Assembly (NCBI RefSeq): GCF_024622975.1
Contig: NZ_JANJZT010000001.1
Coordinates: 274,279 to 338,278 of the forward strand
From: Blautia caecimuris
Lineage (GTDB): Bacteria; Bacillota; Clostridia; Lachnospirales; Lachnospiraceae
Reading direction: 5' to 3'
Length of the DNA: 64,000 nt
The notes under the pieces are model-generated. The model saw only the letters and a program-made list of their open reading frames with translations, made no database searches and was not told where the DNA came from. A program made the position numbers and the translations under genes. Position 1 is the first letter of the stretch. The number at the start of each line of letters is the position of its first letter. This document shows, piece by piece, positions 8,927-17,560 of the stretch.

Positions 8927-10414
8927 ATGAAAATTCAGGAAAAAATGAGAAAGCCGATGATGGAGGCAAAATATCTGAATGTAGAAAACACAGAAAGATA
9001 TCGCCCGATCATCCGGCTTTTTTATTTAAAATACGAAAAACTGAAATACTGGCTGTATCAGGAGGAGGTATTCGAAGAGCTGAAAGAGGATCCTTCTTTT
9101 GCAGAATATACAATGATACAGTGTCAGCAGGATCTGGCGGCTTTGGCATCATGGGGAAACCTGGTAACAATTCAGGATACCAGAAAGGTCAGCAGTATTG
9201 AGGAGTTCAAAAATAAAAAATTTCGTTATCAGCTTTCAGAGACAGCAGTAGAAGTAGAACGAATGGTAATACGGGTGGAAAACCTGTTTATTGAAGGTTC
9301 TTCTCTGGAACCAACTCTGTTGGAGAGACTGCGGATCAGTCTTGAGAAAATGGAAGAAATGGCTTCCCGGAATGAGGAAAAGCTTTATGGATGGTGGAAT
9401 GATCTGAATAATGATTTTATCCGTCTGAATCAGAATTATCAGGACTATATGCGTGAACTGAACAGTGTTAAAGCAGAGGAAATGATGAAGACCAGGGAAT
9501 TTCTTCTGTTTAAGGACAGGCTGATCGAGTATCTGCGGTCATTTGTAAAAGGGCTTCAGGCAAACGTATCTGCAATTGAACAGAAGCTTCGGAATATGGA
9601 CAGAGAAACTGTGCATCAGATTTTGGAAAAAGCTACGGCCTATGAGCTTTCTATTCCCCGGATGGATGTTGAGATAGATGAGCAGATGATTTTTGATAAG
9701 AATCAGGGTCGCTGGGAGAGTATCGTGGAATGGTTTTCCGGAAAAGACGGGGCGGAGTCTGAGGCTGGGAAGGTATTTGATACCACAAATGAAATTATCC
9801 GTAAAATCACCAGATATGCTGCGCGAATCAGTGAGATGAGCAGTCAGGGCTCCAACCGCAGGGAAGAATACAAAAAAGTAGCCCGTATTTTTCATGAGTG
9901 CAGGGATATTCAGCAGGCCCACAGACTGGCTGCTGTTGTATTTGGCATAGAGAAGCCTTTTCATTTAAAAGGGAATTTACAAAGAGAAACAGACAGCATT
10001 AACAGCGGCGTATACGAAGAAGCTCCCGGTGTGATTACACTGACTCCAAGAATCCGTACCTATCGGGAAAAGGCAAAGAGAACAGGAATTCGTGATCATT
10101 CAAAAGAAAAAGAAGAAATGCGTGCGTCAGAAATAAAAAGACTGGAGCAGGAAAGAAAACTGCTGAAAAGCTATATTAAAGATAATTGTCTGGAGTTTGC
10201 CTCTCTTCCGGAAATTGAGCCTCAGGTAAGAGATATTTTTCTTTTATGGCTGTCAAAAGCACTGGAAAGGAAGGATCACAGGGCAAAGACGGAAGAAGGC
10301 CAGATTTATTACATTGAACAGGCGGATGTGCAGGAATACTGTACTCTGAATTGTACGGACGGCACTTTTCAGATGCCTGCCTATACCATGATATTTGAGG
10401 AAGAGAAGGACTAA
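8927..10414 (+). CDS. jetA: Wadjet subunit JetA (kleisin-like, MukF/MksF analogue)
   Basis: 495 residues, first gene of a four-gene SMC-like operon. The protein is helical and charged, with a winged-helix-looking N-terminal part (YRPIIRLFYLKYEKLKYWL) and a long coiled-coil middle (SLEKMEEMASRNEEKLYGW onward). No enzyme motif is seen, as expected of a kleisin that bridges the two heads of the JetC dimer. Assignment rests mainly on position, size and its link to the clearly recognisable JetC and JetD. Wadjet systems extrude DNA loops and cut small circular DNA, protecting against plasmid transformation. The clostridial type III layout is my best guess for the subtype. Confidence 0.85.
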   Translation: MKIQEKMRKPMMEAKYLNVENTERYRPIIRLFYLKYEKLKYWLYQEEVFEELKEDPSFAEYTMIQCQQDLAALASWGNLVTIQDTRKVSSIEEFKNKKFRYQLSETAVEVERMVIRVENLFIEGSSLEPTLLERLRISLEKMEEMASRNEEKLYGWWNDLNNDFIRLNQNYQDYMRELNSVKAEEMMKTREFLLFKDRLIEYLRSFVKGLQANVSAIEQKLRNMDRETVHQILEKATAYELSIPRMDVEIDEQMIFDKNQGRWESIVEWFSGKDGAESEAGKVFDTTNEIIRKITRYAARISEMSSQGSNRREEYKKVARIFHECRDIQQAHRLAAVVFGIEKPFHLKGNLQRETDSINSGVYEEAPGVITLTPRIRTYREKAKRTGIRDHSKEKEEMRASEIKRLEQERKLLKSYIKDNCLEFASLPEIEPQVRDIFLLWLSKALERKDHRAKTEEGQIYYIEQADVQEYCTLNCTDGTFQMPAYTMIFEEEKD

Positions 10415-10415
10415 G

Positions 10416-11561
10416 ATGAATGTACTGGAGATTTTGCTGAACCGGAGATGGATCCTGAAGTCGAGAGATCGGGAACTTTATTATCAGGTAAAAGAGAAGC
10501 TGGCTTCCGGTGAGGAAAAGAAATTTTTGAGAGAAAAGCTGGGGTATCAGGTGATTGTAAATCCCTATTTGATCAAGGTGGAAAAAATGCCTGCTGTGCC
10601 GGAAAACTGGATGGGGATTTTGGACTTTAAAGAGCCTGTGGAGTATGTGTTTTTTTGCCTTGTCCTTATGTTTCTGGAGGAGAAGGAAGCAGAAGAACAG
10701 TTTGTGCTGTCTGAGCTTACAGAGTATGTACAGAGTCAGTATGAAGGGGAGCAGATTGACTGGACGGTTTATCGGTACCGCCGTCATATGATCAAGGTGA
10801 TGAAATACTGTACTGCCTGTGGGATTCTGAATATAGACGATGGAAGCGAAGAGGGATTTGCCCGGGACTATACAGGAGAGGTTCTGTATGAAAATACAGG
10901 TGCTTCCAGATATTTTATGAAAAATTTCACTCAGGATATTATGGGCTACCATTCACCGGAGGACTTTGAAAAGGAAGAGTGGATCGACGTCAATGAGGAC
11001 AGGGGAATTGTGCGGAGACAGAGAGTTTACCGGAGACTTTTGATGTCTATGGGCATGTATAAGGATTCAGATTCAGAAGAAGATTTCGCCTATGTGAGAA
11101 ATTACAGAAATATGATACAGGGAGAACTCTCCGAGCTGTTTGACTGCGAGCTTCAGGTTCACAGAAACAGTGCGTTTTTGATTCTGAATGAAAACAGCCA
11201 TCTTGGCAGATGTTTTCCGGAGGAAAATACCTTGTCAGATATTGTTCTTCTGTTTAACCGAATTCTGCAGGAAAAGCTTCAGACAGGAGAAATTCAGGTT
11301 CCTCTTGATGAGCAGATCAGGATTCCAAGGGAAGCCTTTCAGAGACTTGCAGAAGAATGCAGAGAGAGATTTGGAGCAGCCTGGAATAAAACATATCGGG
11401 AAATGACTTTTGGAGAAATCTATCGGGAGATGGCTGACTATATGAAAGAATTAATGCTTATAGAAGAAAAACAGGATGAGATTGTTATAAGACAGGCAGC
11501 AGGAAAGATCATGGGAGTTTATCCGGCAGATTTTGTATTAGAGGGAGGACAGAATGAATAA
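10416..11561 (+). CDS. jetB: Wadjet subunit JetB (KITE-like, MukE/MksE analogue)
   Basis: 381 residues from the ATG at 10416, one base after the jetA stop. A TTG at 10395 in the same frame would overlap jetA and is less likely. The protein is mostly helical, with stretches resembling tandem winged helices (VNVL-type start, then LTEYVQSQYEGEQIDWTVYR and FGEIYREMADYMKELMLI). It has no catalytic motif. The role expected from the family is a dimer that binds the JetA kleisin and DNA. Its stop codon overlaps the jetC start by 8 bases, so the two are translationally coupled. Confidence 0.83.
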   Translation: MNVLEILLNRRWILKSRDRELYYQVKEKLASGEEKKFLREKLGYQVIVNPYLIKVEKMPAVPENWMGILDFKEPVEYVFFCLVLMFLEEKEAEEQFVLSELTEYVQSQYEGEQIDWTVYRYRRHMIKVMKYCTACGILNIDDGSEEGFARDYTGEVLYENTGASRYFMKNFTQDIMGYHSPEDFEKEEWIDVNEDRGIVRRQRVYRRLLMSMGMYKDSDSEEDFAYVRNYRNMIQGELSELFDCELQVHRNSAFLILNENSHLGRCFPEENTLSDIVLLFNRILQEKLQTGEIQVPLDEQIRIPREAFQRLAEECRERFGAAWNKTYREMTFGEIYREMADYMKELMLIEEKQDEIVIRQAAGKIMGVYPADFVLEGGQNE

Positions 11562-14500
11562 CAGTAAGTGGCAGATCAGCAAGGTGGGACTGATTGATTT
11601 CTGGTATTATGATGAAGAAGAATTTGATTTTCTGGACGGTCGTATGCTGCTAAGGGGAGCAAATGGTTCAGGAAAATCTGTTACCATGCAGAGCTTTATT
11701 CCGCTTCTTTTGGACGGAAATATGAGACCGGAACGTCTGGATCCCTTTGGCTCCAGAGCTAGAAAAATGGAAAATTATCTTCTGGAAGAGGGTGATGACC
11801 GGGAAGAACGGACCGGCTATCTTTATATGGAATTTAAACGCATGAAAAGCGAGGAATACATGACCCTTGGACTGGGAATCCGCGCCAGAAAGAATAAAAA
11901 GCTGGAATCCTGGTATTTCTGTATTACAGACAACCGACGGGTTGGAAAAGATGTTTTTCTGTATAAGGATGTGGACAACCGTATTACCTGCTCAAAGGCA
12001 GAACTGAAAAATCGTATTGGCGACGGCGGAAAGGTAATGGAAACCCAGGGAGAATATGCGGCCTGTGTGAACCGTCTTCTGTTTGGGTTTGAGACTCAGG
12101 AGGAGTACAGGGAGTTTCTGGAGCTTCTGATCCAGCTTCGTACGCCTAAATTATCAAAGGATTTTAAGCCTACAGTAATCAATGAAATCCTCAGCAGTTC
12201 TCTGCAGACTCTGTCGGAAGATGATCTGCGCCCTATGTCAGAAGCAATTGAAAACATGGACAGCCTGAAAACAAATCTGGATTCTTTGAATGAGAGCATA
12301 AATGCTGCCAGACAGATTGAAAAGGTGTATGATCAGTACAATCAGATTGTCTTGTACGACAAGGCTATGATGCTGACGGAGGCTCTGAAAAATCTTGAGG
12401 ATTGTGAAAAAACAGAAAAGGAGCTCTCAGAGAGTCTTATGAACAGGGAGGAGCTTTTGATTCAGGAGAAGCAGCATTATGAAGCTCTGGCATGTGAGGA
12501 GACGGTATTAAAAGAAGAAAGCAGTTCTCTTGCGGAAAGTGATGCGGCAAAGCTGAAAGATCAGGAAATAAAGCTGACGCAGGATCTGGATGAAAAGCGG
12601 AAGGAAGAGAGAAAAAAAGAGGCTCAGGAACAGGAGAAAAAAGAAAAACATCTGGATGCAAAGGAAAGGCTCAGACAGGAAAATGAGAGAAATGAAACTA
12701 TCTGGGCTGACATGGAAGGCTGTCTGGATGAAATGGAAGAGGAAATGGAAGATATCCCCTTTGATGAGTTTTCTTTTTTAAGGAAAGAACTTCTGGAAGA
12801 CAGGAATCCTTCTTATTCGTTTTCATCTCACAATGCTTTATTAAAAAAATATACAGACAAGGTGGAAGAAGGAAAAGAGGGGCTTACGGAGGAAAAAAAC
12901 TGTCAGGATCGATATGACAGATACCTGAAAGAGCTGGATGTCTGTCAGCAGCAGCGGGATCAGGCGGAAAGATCAGTCCAGCAGTATGAAAAACTGTTTC
13001 AGGAGACAAAGGCAGAGCTGACAGAAAAAATTTATATCTGGGCTCACGAAAATCAGGAGTTAAAACCAGAACCGGATGCACTGAGGGAAATGACCCGAAA
13101 AATTCAGGAGTATGAATTAGGGGAGGACTTTCTGGAAATCCGTGATTCTGTAAAAGGCATTCTGTTCAGTAAGGAAAGTGAATTGAACCGGGAAAAGCTG
13201 CAACTGGAACAGGCTCATGGCAAAGCACAGGAATCCTTCGAAGAATTAAATGCAGAACTTGAAAGCTGGAATAATAAAAAAGATCCGGAACCGGAGCAGC
13301 CAGAATGTGTAAGACAAAATCGAAGAAGACTGAAGGAACAGGGAATACCCTATCAGCAGTTTTATAAAATCATAGAGTTTGACACAGGATTAACTAGAGA
13401 ACAGGCAGACCGCATAGAAGAGGCTCTTATGAATATGGGAGTTCTGGATGCCCTGATTATCTCAGAGGAATATCGGGAACAGGTGTATTCTCTGGACCCA
13501 GGCGTCTGCGACAAATATATTTTCAGTGACGTTTCCCATGTGAAAGAGAATCTGACTCAGGTCCTGGACGTGGATAATGGAGAGCAGGATATTCTTTTAT
13601 ATCATAGCATCTCCAATATTCTTTCAGCAATAGGATTTGGAAGCCGGGAGGAGCAGAGCGGTCATTCCTGGATTGACAGAGAGGGAAATTACCGGATTGG
13701 AGTGCTGGAGGGTACGGTTACAAAGGAGTATAAAGCGCGTTTTATTGGTGCCCGTGCACGGGAAGAATACAGGAAAAGTAAGATAGAAGAGCTGACAGTC
13801 CTTTGTGAACAGGAAGAAAAAGAAATCCGGATGCTGGAAGAAGCTATAGTGCAAAATGAAGAAAGAAGGAACAGGCTTCAGAGAGAATGGTTGGAGTTTC
13901 CAAAAGAGGATGATCTGAAAACAGCGGCAAAGGCCCTGGCAGAGTGTGAATATAAGTTGGAAATTTCGGTAAGACAGCTGGGAGAACAGCAGATCATTAC
14001 GGAAAAAGAAAGAAAAAATCTGGATCAGATTCGGATTAAGGTCAGGGAGCTTTGTTCAAAAGCATATTTAACGCCTCGTCTGGAGCTGTTTGTACAGACG
14101 CTGGATGGGCTGAGAAATTATAAGGAGCTTTTGGCTAGTCTCCAGGTTTTATGGGGAAATTATCAGAATGGTCTCCGATTTGTGGAAAGTCAGGAAGCGT
14201 ATCTGGAGGAGCTGGAACAGGATCTGGACGAAATACGGTATGAAAGAATTCGGATTCAGCAGAAAATACGGGAATTGGAGGGGCTTTTGGATTCTGTGAG
14301 AAAACAGCTGGAGCTTACGGATTATGAGCAGATACAGGAACGCCTGGATTTCTGCATGAAGCGTCTCTTGCAGCTTCCGAAAGAACGGGAAAACAGTGTA
14401 AGGGAACAGGAAGCCCTGGAAGGTGAAATCCAGACGCTTGAAGAAAAAATCAAGGAAAACGGTATAAAGAAACAGGAATTTCTGAAAAAACAGGAAAAGT

Positions 14501-15657
14501 ATCAGTATATTTTCCAGAAAGAATATAATTTAGGGTATGTGGAAAAAAATTTTGTAATTACAGAGGATATGGATGATCAGGCGCGGAAGGTGTGCAGGAT
14601 GTTTGCAGGAGGCTTTGGAAATAAGAAACAGAGCGACCTGTTTGGAAATCTTCAGGAGATTTATCATCAGAACCGGGGATATCTTCTGGATTATCAGATT
14701 ACTCTGTTGTCTCTGTTTGGTGATCTGGATGAGGACAGTCTGTTTTATGAAAAAAGTGTAAAGCGAATTGATATTTCGGCAAAATATCGGGGAATATCAG
14801 TGACTTTTAAGGAACTGATCCGGAAATTGACAGAAGATGCGGAATCATTGTCTGCTCTTTTAAATGAAAGAGACCGGGAGCTGTTTGAGGATATACTTGC
14901 AAACACGATCAGTAAAAAAATCAGGATAAAGATCCAGGCAAGCAGGCGCTGGATAGAAAAAATGAATACACTAATGGAATCCATGCAGACCTCAAGCGGA
15001 TTGAAATTAAGTCTTCGCTGGAAGAATAAGCAGGCTCAAAGAGAAGATCAGCTGGATACCAGATCTCTGGTGGAGCTGCTTCAGAAGGATGCGGAGATTA
15101 TGAGGGAGGAAGAGGTTGAGAGCCTTTCCCGTCATTTTCGGTCAAAAATTGAGGAAGCCCGTAAAATTTCAGGAGAAACCGGCGCAGTTCAGTCCTTCCA
15201 TGCAACTATGCGGGAGGTACTGGACTACAGAAAGTGGTTTGAATTTCAATTGGAGTGCCAGAAAACAGGAGAGAAGAAGCGGGAGCTGACAGACAGAGTA
15301 TTTTTTACCTTCAGCGGAGGAGAAAAAGCCATGTCCATGTATGTTCCTTTATTTTCAGCAGTGGTGGCAAAATATGCAGGAGCCAACGAGGATGCGCCAA
15401 GGCTGATTTCTCTTGACGAGGCTTTTGCCGGTGTAGATGAAACCAATATCCGGGATATGTTCCGTCTGATGGTGGAATTTGAATTTAATTTTATGATCAA
15501 TTCTCAGATTTTGTGGGGCGATTATGATACGGTTCCGGGACTGGCAATTTATCAGCTGATCCGACCGGAAAATGCAAAGTTTGTTTCTGTGATCCGCTAT
15601 ATCTGGAATGGAAAGAAAAAGATCATGACAACAGGAAGTACGGAACAGAGGTCATAG
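11554..15657 (+). CDS. jetC: Wadjet SMC-like ATPase JetC (MukB/MksB analogue)
   Basis: 1367 residues. Walker A is at residues 35-42 (GANGSGKS) in the N-terminal head half. Two very long coiled-coil arms follow, separated by a hinge-like section around residues 560-740. The C-terminal head half has the ABC signature FSGGEKAMSMYV (about residue 1252) and Walker B LISLDEAFAGVDE (about residue 1286). This is the motor that extrudes DNA loops by ATP hydrolysis; the family is the condensin MukBEF/MksB group. No frameshift or lost motif is visible, so the motor should be functional. It overlaps jetB and is followed by jetD after three bases. Confidence 0.93.
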   Translation: MNNSKWQISKVGLIDFWYYDEEEFDFLDGRMLLRGANGSGKSVTMQSFIPLLLDGNMRPERLDPFGSRARKMENYLLEEGDDREERTGYLYMEFKRMKSEEYMTLGLGIRARKNKKLESWYFCITDNRRVGKDVFLYKDVDNRITCSKAELKNRIGDGGKVMETQGEYAACVNRLLFGFETQEEYREFLELLIQLRTPKLSKDFKPTVINEILSSSLQTLSEDDLRPMSEAIENMDSLKTNLDSLNESINAARQIEKVYDQYNQIVLYDKAMMLTEALKNLEDCEKTEKELSESLMNREELLIQEKQHYEALACEETVLKEESSSLAESDAAKLKDQEIKLTQDLDEKRKEERKKEAQEQEKKEKHLDAKERLRQENERNETIWADMEGCLDEMEEEMEDIPFDEFSFLRKELLEDRNPSYSFSSHNALLKKYTDKVEEGKEGLTEEKNCQDRYDRYLKELDVCQQQRDQAERSVQQYEKLFQETKAELTEKIYIWAHENQELKPEPDALREMTRKIQEYELGEDFLEIRDSVKGILFSKESELNREKLQLEQAHGKAQESFEELNAELESWNNKKDPEPEQPECVRQNRRRLKEQGIPYQQFYKIIEFDTGLTREQADRIEEALMNMGVLDALIISEEYREQVYSLDPGVCDKYIFSDVSHVKENLTQVLDVDNGEQDILLYHSISNILSAIGFGSREEQSGHSWIDREGNYRIGVLEGTVTKEYKARFIGARAREEYRKSKIEELTVLCEQEEKEIRMLEEAIVQNEERRNRLQREWLEFPKEDDLKTAAKALAECEYKLEISVRQLGEQQIITEKERKNLDQIRIKVRELCSKAYLTPRLELFVQTLDGLRNYKELLASLQVLWGNYQNGLRFVESQEAYLEELEQDLDEIRYERIRIQQKIRELEGLLDSVRKQLELTDYEQIQERLDFCMKRLLQLPKERENSVREQEALEGEIQTLEEKIKENGIKKQEFLKKQEKYQYIFQKEYNLGYVEKNFVITEDMDDQARKVCRMFAGGFGNKKQSDLFGNLQEIYHQNRGYLLDYQITLLSLFGDLDEDSLFYEKSVKRIDISAKYRGISVTFKELIRKLTEDAESLSALLNERDRELFEDILANTISKKIRIKIQASRRWIEKMNTLMESMQTSSGLKLSLRWKNKQAQREDQLDTRSLVELLQKDAEIMREEEVESLSRHFRSKIEEARKISGETGAVQSFHATMREVLDYRKWFEFQLECQKTGEKKRELTDRVFFTFSGGEKAMSMYVPLFSAVVAKYAGANEDAPRLISLDEAFAGVDETNIRDMFRLMVEFEFNFMINSQILWGDYDTVPGLAIYQLIRPENAKFVSVIRYIWNGKKKIMTTGSTEQRS

Positions 15658-15660
15658 GAA

Positions 15661-17022
15661 ATGACAGAAGGAGAGAAAAATAAAAACCTGAAGGAATGTC
15701 TGGAATATTTTCGTGAGCGTCCGGTTTATAAAAAGTTTTTCTCAAAATGGCGAGAGAAATATGCCGGACTGGGATATCTGGGCGGTAAGATAACGCTGAC
15801 CGGATTGGATCAGGAGGAGAAGGCTCAGCTCAGTGGCTTTTTTCAAAAGGATTATACAGAAAGCAGGACTGTGACAATTTCTGCGCAGGTGTTTGAAAAA
15901 AGGCTTCAGAACAGCCGTTTTGCAGGAATTTCGGGAGAAGAGCTGCTGAAAGCATATTTTGAACAGCCATTGGTAATAAAAAAAGAAGAAAAACAGAAGG
16001 AACTGGAAAAAAGAGCTTTTTATTTCAATGATATTATAAAAAAATCTCAGGGAAATACGGCTTCTGTATGGCTGAAGCTGGTTCTGGCAAATCACCTTCC
16101 AGGTTATGAAATTCTGATTCAGCAGTATGGAGGTGATCCGGAGACATTTCGCAGTGTGCTGGAGAATTTTATGGCTGCAGTTCAGAGACTTACAGAAATG
16201 TTTAGAGAAGGAAACGGCTGCAGAGAACTGCTTCCTGTATTTTCTGCAAAGGTCACAGGCAATCCTCATTATTTTGACGCAGGTACTGCTGCCGAAAAAT
16301 TACTGACTGCATTTTTTTCATGGCAGTTGTCGGACACAGACTCAGAGAAAATGACAGGTGCAGAGGAAAAGAACCGCCTTTTTTATCAGTGCGGGCTTTT
16401 GAGAGACGATTTGTCTAATGAGGTTCTGGCTTATGGTATCCGGGGCTGGAAAAGAGATGGAAGTCTTCACAGGGGAATAGAAGGATTTTTTCTTGAGAAG
16501 GAACCCATGCGTCTGACGCTGCACACCATGGGCAGTATTGAGGTTATCAGGGCGCAGCGGAAACAGGTTTATGTAGTAGAAAATCCGGCAGTATTTTCTG
16601 TTCTGACAGCCCGATATCCGGAATGTGCGGCTGTGTGTATCAATGGACAGCCAAGGCTTGCCGCTCTGCTTCTGCTGGACAGCCTGAAGGGCAGTCACAG
16701 ATTCTTTTATGCAGGGGATTTTGACCCGGAAGGTATCCTGATTGCTCAGAGGCTGAAAGAACGATATGGTGAAAGTCTTCATCTCTGGAAATATGATAAA
16801 AAATGGTATCTGCAGTTTCTGTCCGAAGTGGAACTGAATCCCAGACGGCTTAAAAAGCTGGAACAGGTATATATAGACGAGCTTCTGGAAATCCGGGAGT
16901 GCATGAAAAAGAAGAAAAGAGCTGCCTATCAGGAGGCTATGATGGAGATTTATCTTGATGCAGTAAAATCTGAAGAGTCAGAAAATGGTTTTGTATCATC
17001 ATCAGCAGATGAAAATGAATAA
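15661..17022 (+). CDS. jetD: Wadjet nuclease subunit JetD (Toprim-like)
   Basis: 453 residues. The C-terminal third carries a Toprim-type acidic motif, FFYAGDFDPEGILIAQRL, with a preceding conserved Glu region (VYVVENPAVFSVL). Both are typical of the DUF2220/JetD domain related to topoisomerase VI-A (Spo11). The N-terminal part (ECLEYFRERPVYKKFFSKW) is helical and probably docks on the JetABC core. JetD is the subunit that cleaves plasmid DNA once loop extrusion stalls. It starts three bases after the jetC stop and is the last gene of the operon. The motif is intact. Confidence 0.9.
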   Translation: MTEGEKNKNLKECLEYFRERPVYKKFFSKWREKYAGLGYLGGKITLTGLDQEEKAQLSGFFQKDYTESRTVTISAQVFEKRLQNSRFAGISGEELLKAYFEQPLVIKKEEKQKELEKRAFYFNDIIKKSQGNTASVWLKLVLANHLPGYEILIQQYGGDPETFRSVLENFMAAVQRLTEMFREGNGCRELLPVFSAKVTGNPHYFDAGTAAEKLLTAFFSWQLSDTDSEKMTGAEEKNRLFYQCGLLRDDLSNEVLAYGIRGWKRDGSLHRGIEGFFLEKEPMRLTLHTMGSIEVIRAQRKQVYVVENPAVFSVLTARYPECAAVCINGQPRLAALLLLDSLKGSHRFFYAGDFDPEGILIAQRLKERYGESLHLWKYDKKWYLQFLSEVELNPRRLKKLEQVYIDELLEIRECMKKKKRAAYQEAMMEIYLDAVKSEESENGFVSSSADENE

Positions 17023-17100
17023 AATATTGTCAGAGGGTTACTGTTGTCGAATGGTGTCGATGAGATTTTGTTGACTTTCAGGCAGGAGGAGCATATACTG

Positions 17101-17135
17101 ATAGTAGCTAAAAACGTTATGATTCTGACATTAGC
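17101..17135 (-). pseudogene. degenerate copy of the toxin-like peptide gene
   Basis: On the minus strand this reads ATGTCAGAATCATAACG and continues into TTTTTAGCTACTAT. It matches the start (ATGTCAGAA) and the middle (TCATGACGTTTTT, then AGCTACTATAT) of the intact 33-codon gene at 17217-17318. A 4-base loss after the third codon gives an immediate stop, and the hydrophobic centre is deleted. It looks like a tandem copy that has decayed. Confidence 0.5.
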
Positions 17136-17142
17136 GAAAACG

Positions 17143-17177
17143 AAAACCCCGGAAGTCTGCTACACTTCCGGGGTTTT
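17143..17177. terminator. strong bidirectional terminator
   Basis: A perfect 13-bp stem (AAAACCCCGGAAG at 17143-17155 with its complement at 17165-17177) and a 9-nt loop. The A and T runs let it work both ways: for jetABCD from the left and for the small minus-strand gene from the right. Confidence 0.85.
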
Positions 17178-17216
17178 CTATTCCTTTTATGTAAGGAGGC
17201 TTAGACCTTGAGGCTG

Positions 17217-17318
17217 TTACTGCCTGTTGTTTTTGTCCAGCCATTTGCAGATATAGTAGCTAACTATACCTGCTGCGACAGAAACAAAAAACGTCATGAT
17301 AAGTTCTGACATCAGCAT
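17217..17318 (-). CDS. small hydrophobic membrane peptide, type I toxin-like
   Basis: 33 residues starting MLMSELIMTFF, with one membrane helix (LIMTFFVSVAAGIVSYYI) and a charged tail CKWLDKNNRQ. A perfect Shine-Dalgarno site (AAGGAGG) precedes the ATG at a normal distance. Peptides of this form are frequent in Lachnospiraceae genomes, often in repeated copies; many are annotated as holin-like or type I toxins, but the function is not established. The gene is convergent to jetABCD and shares its terminator. A broken copy lies at 17101-17135. Confidence 0.65.
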   Translation of the reverse strand: MLMSELIMTFFVSVAAGIVSYYICKWLDKNNRQ

Positions 17319-17560
17319 TCACCTCCTTTCTGCTGGAGGTTCGGCAGCAACTGTATTGTATCATTTGCAGTCAGAAAAATATGTCATATTCTGGTTACAA
17401 AGCTTGAAAATTTCAGCAGTGCAGAGGGATTTCTTTTAAATGCCTGTAATATGTAACTGAGAAAATTAAAATAGTACACATAAATAAAAAAATAGCAGAA
17501 GAAAATACAAGCTCTCCTGGGGTAAAATAAACTCAGTAATAACATACAGGAGGGTATGCC

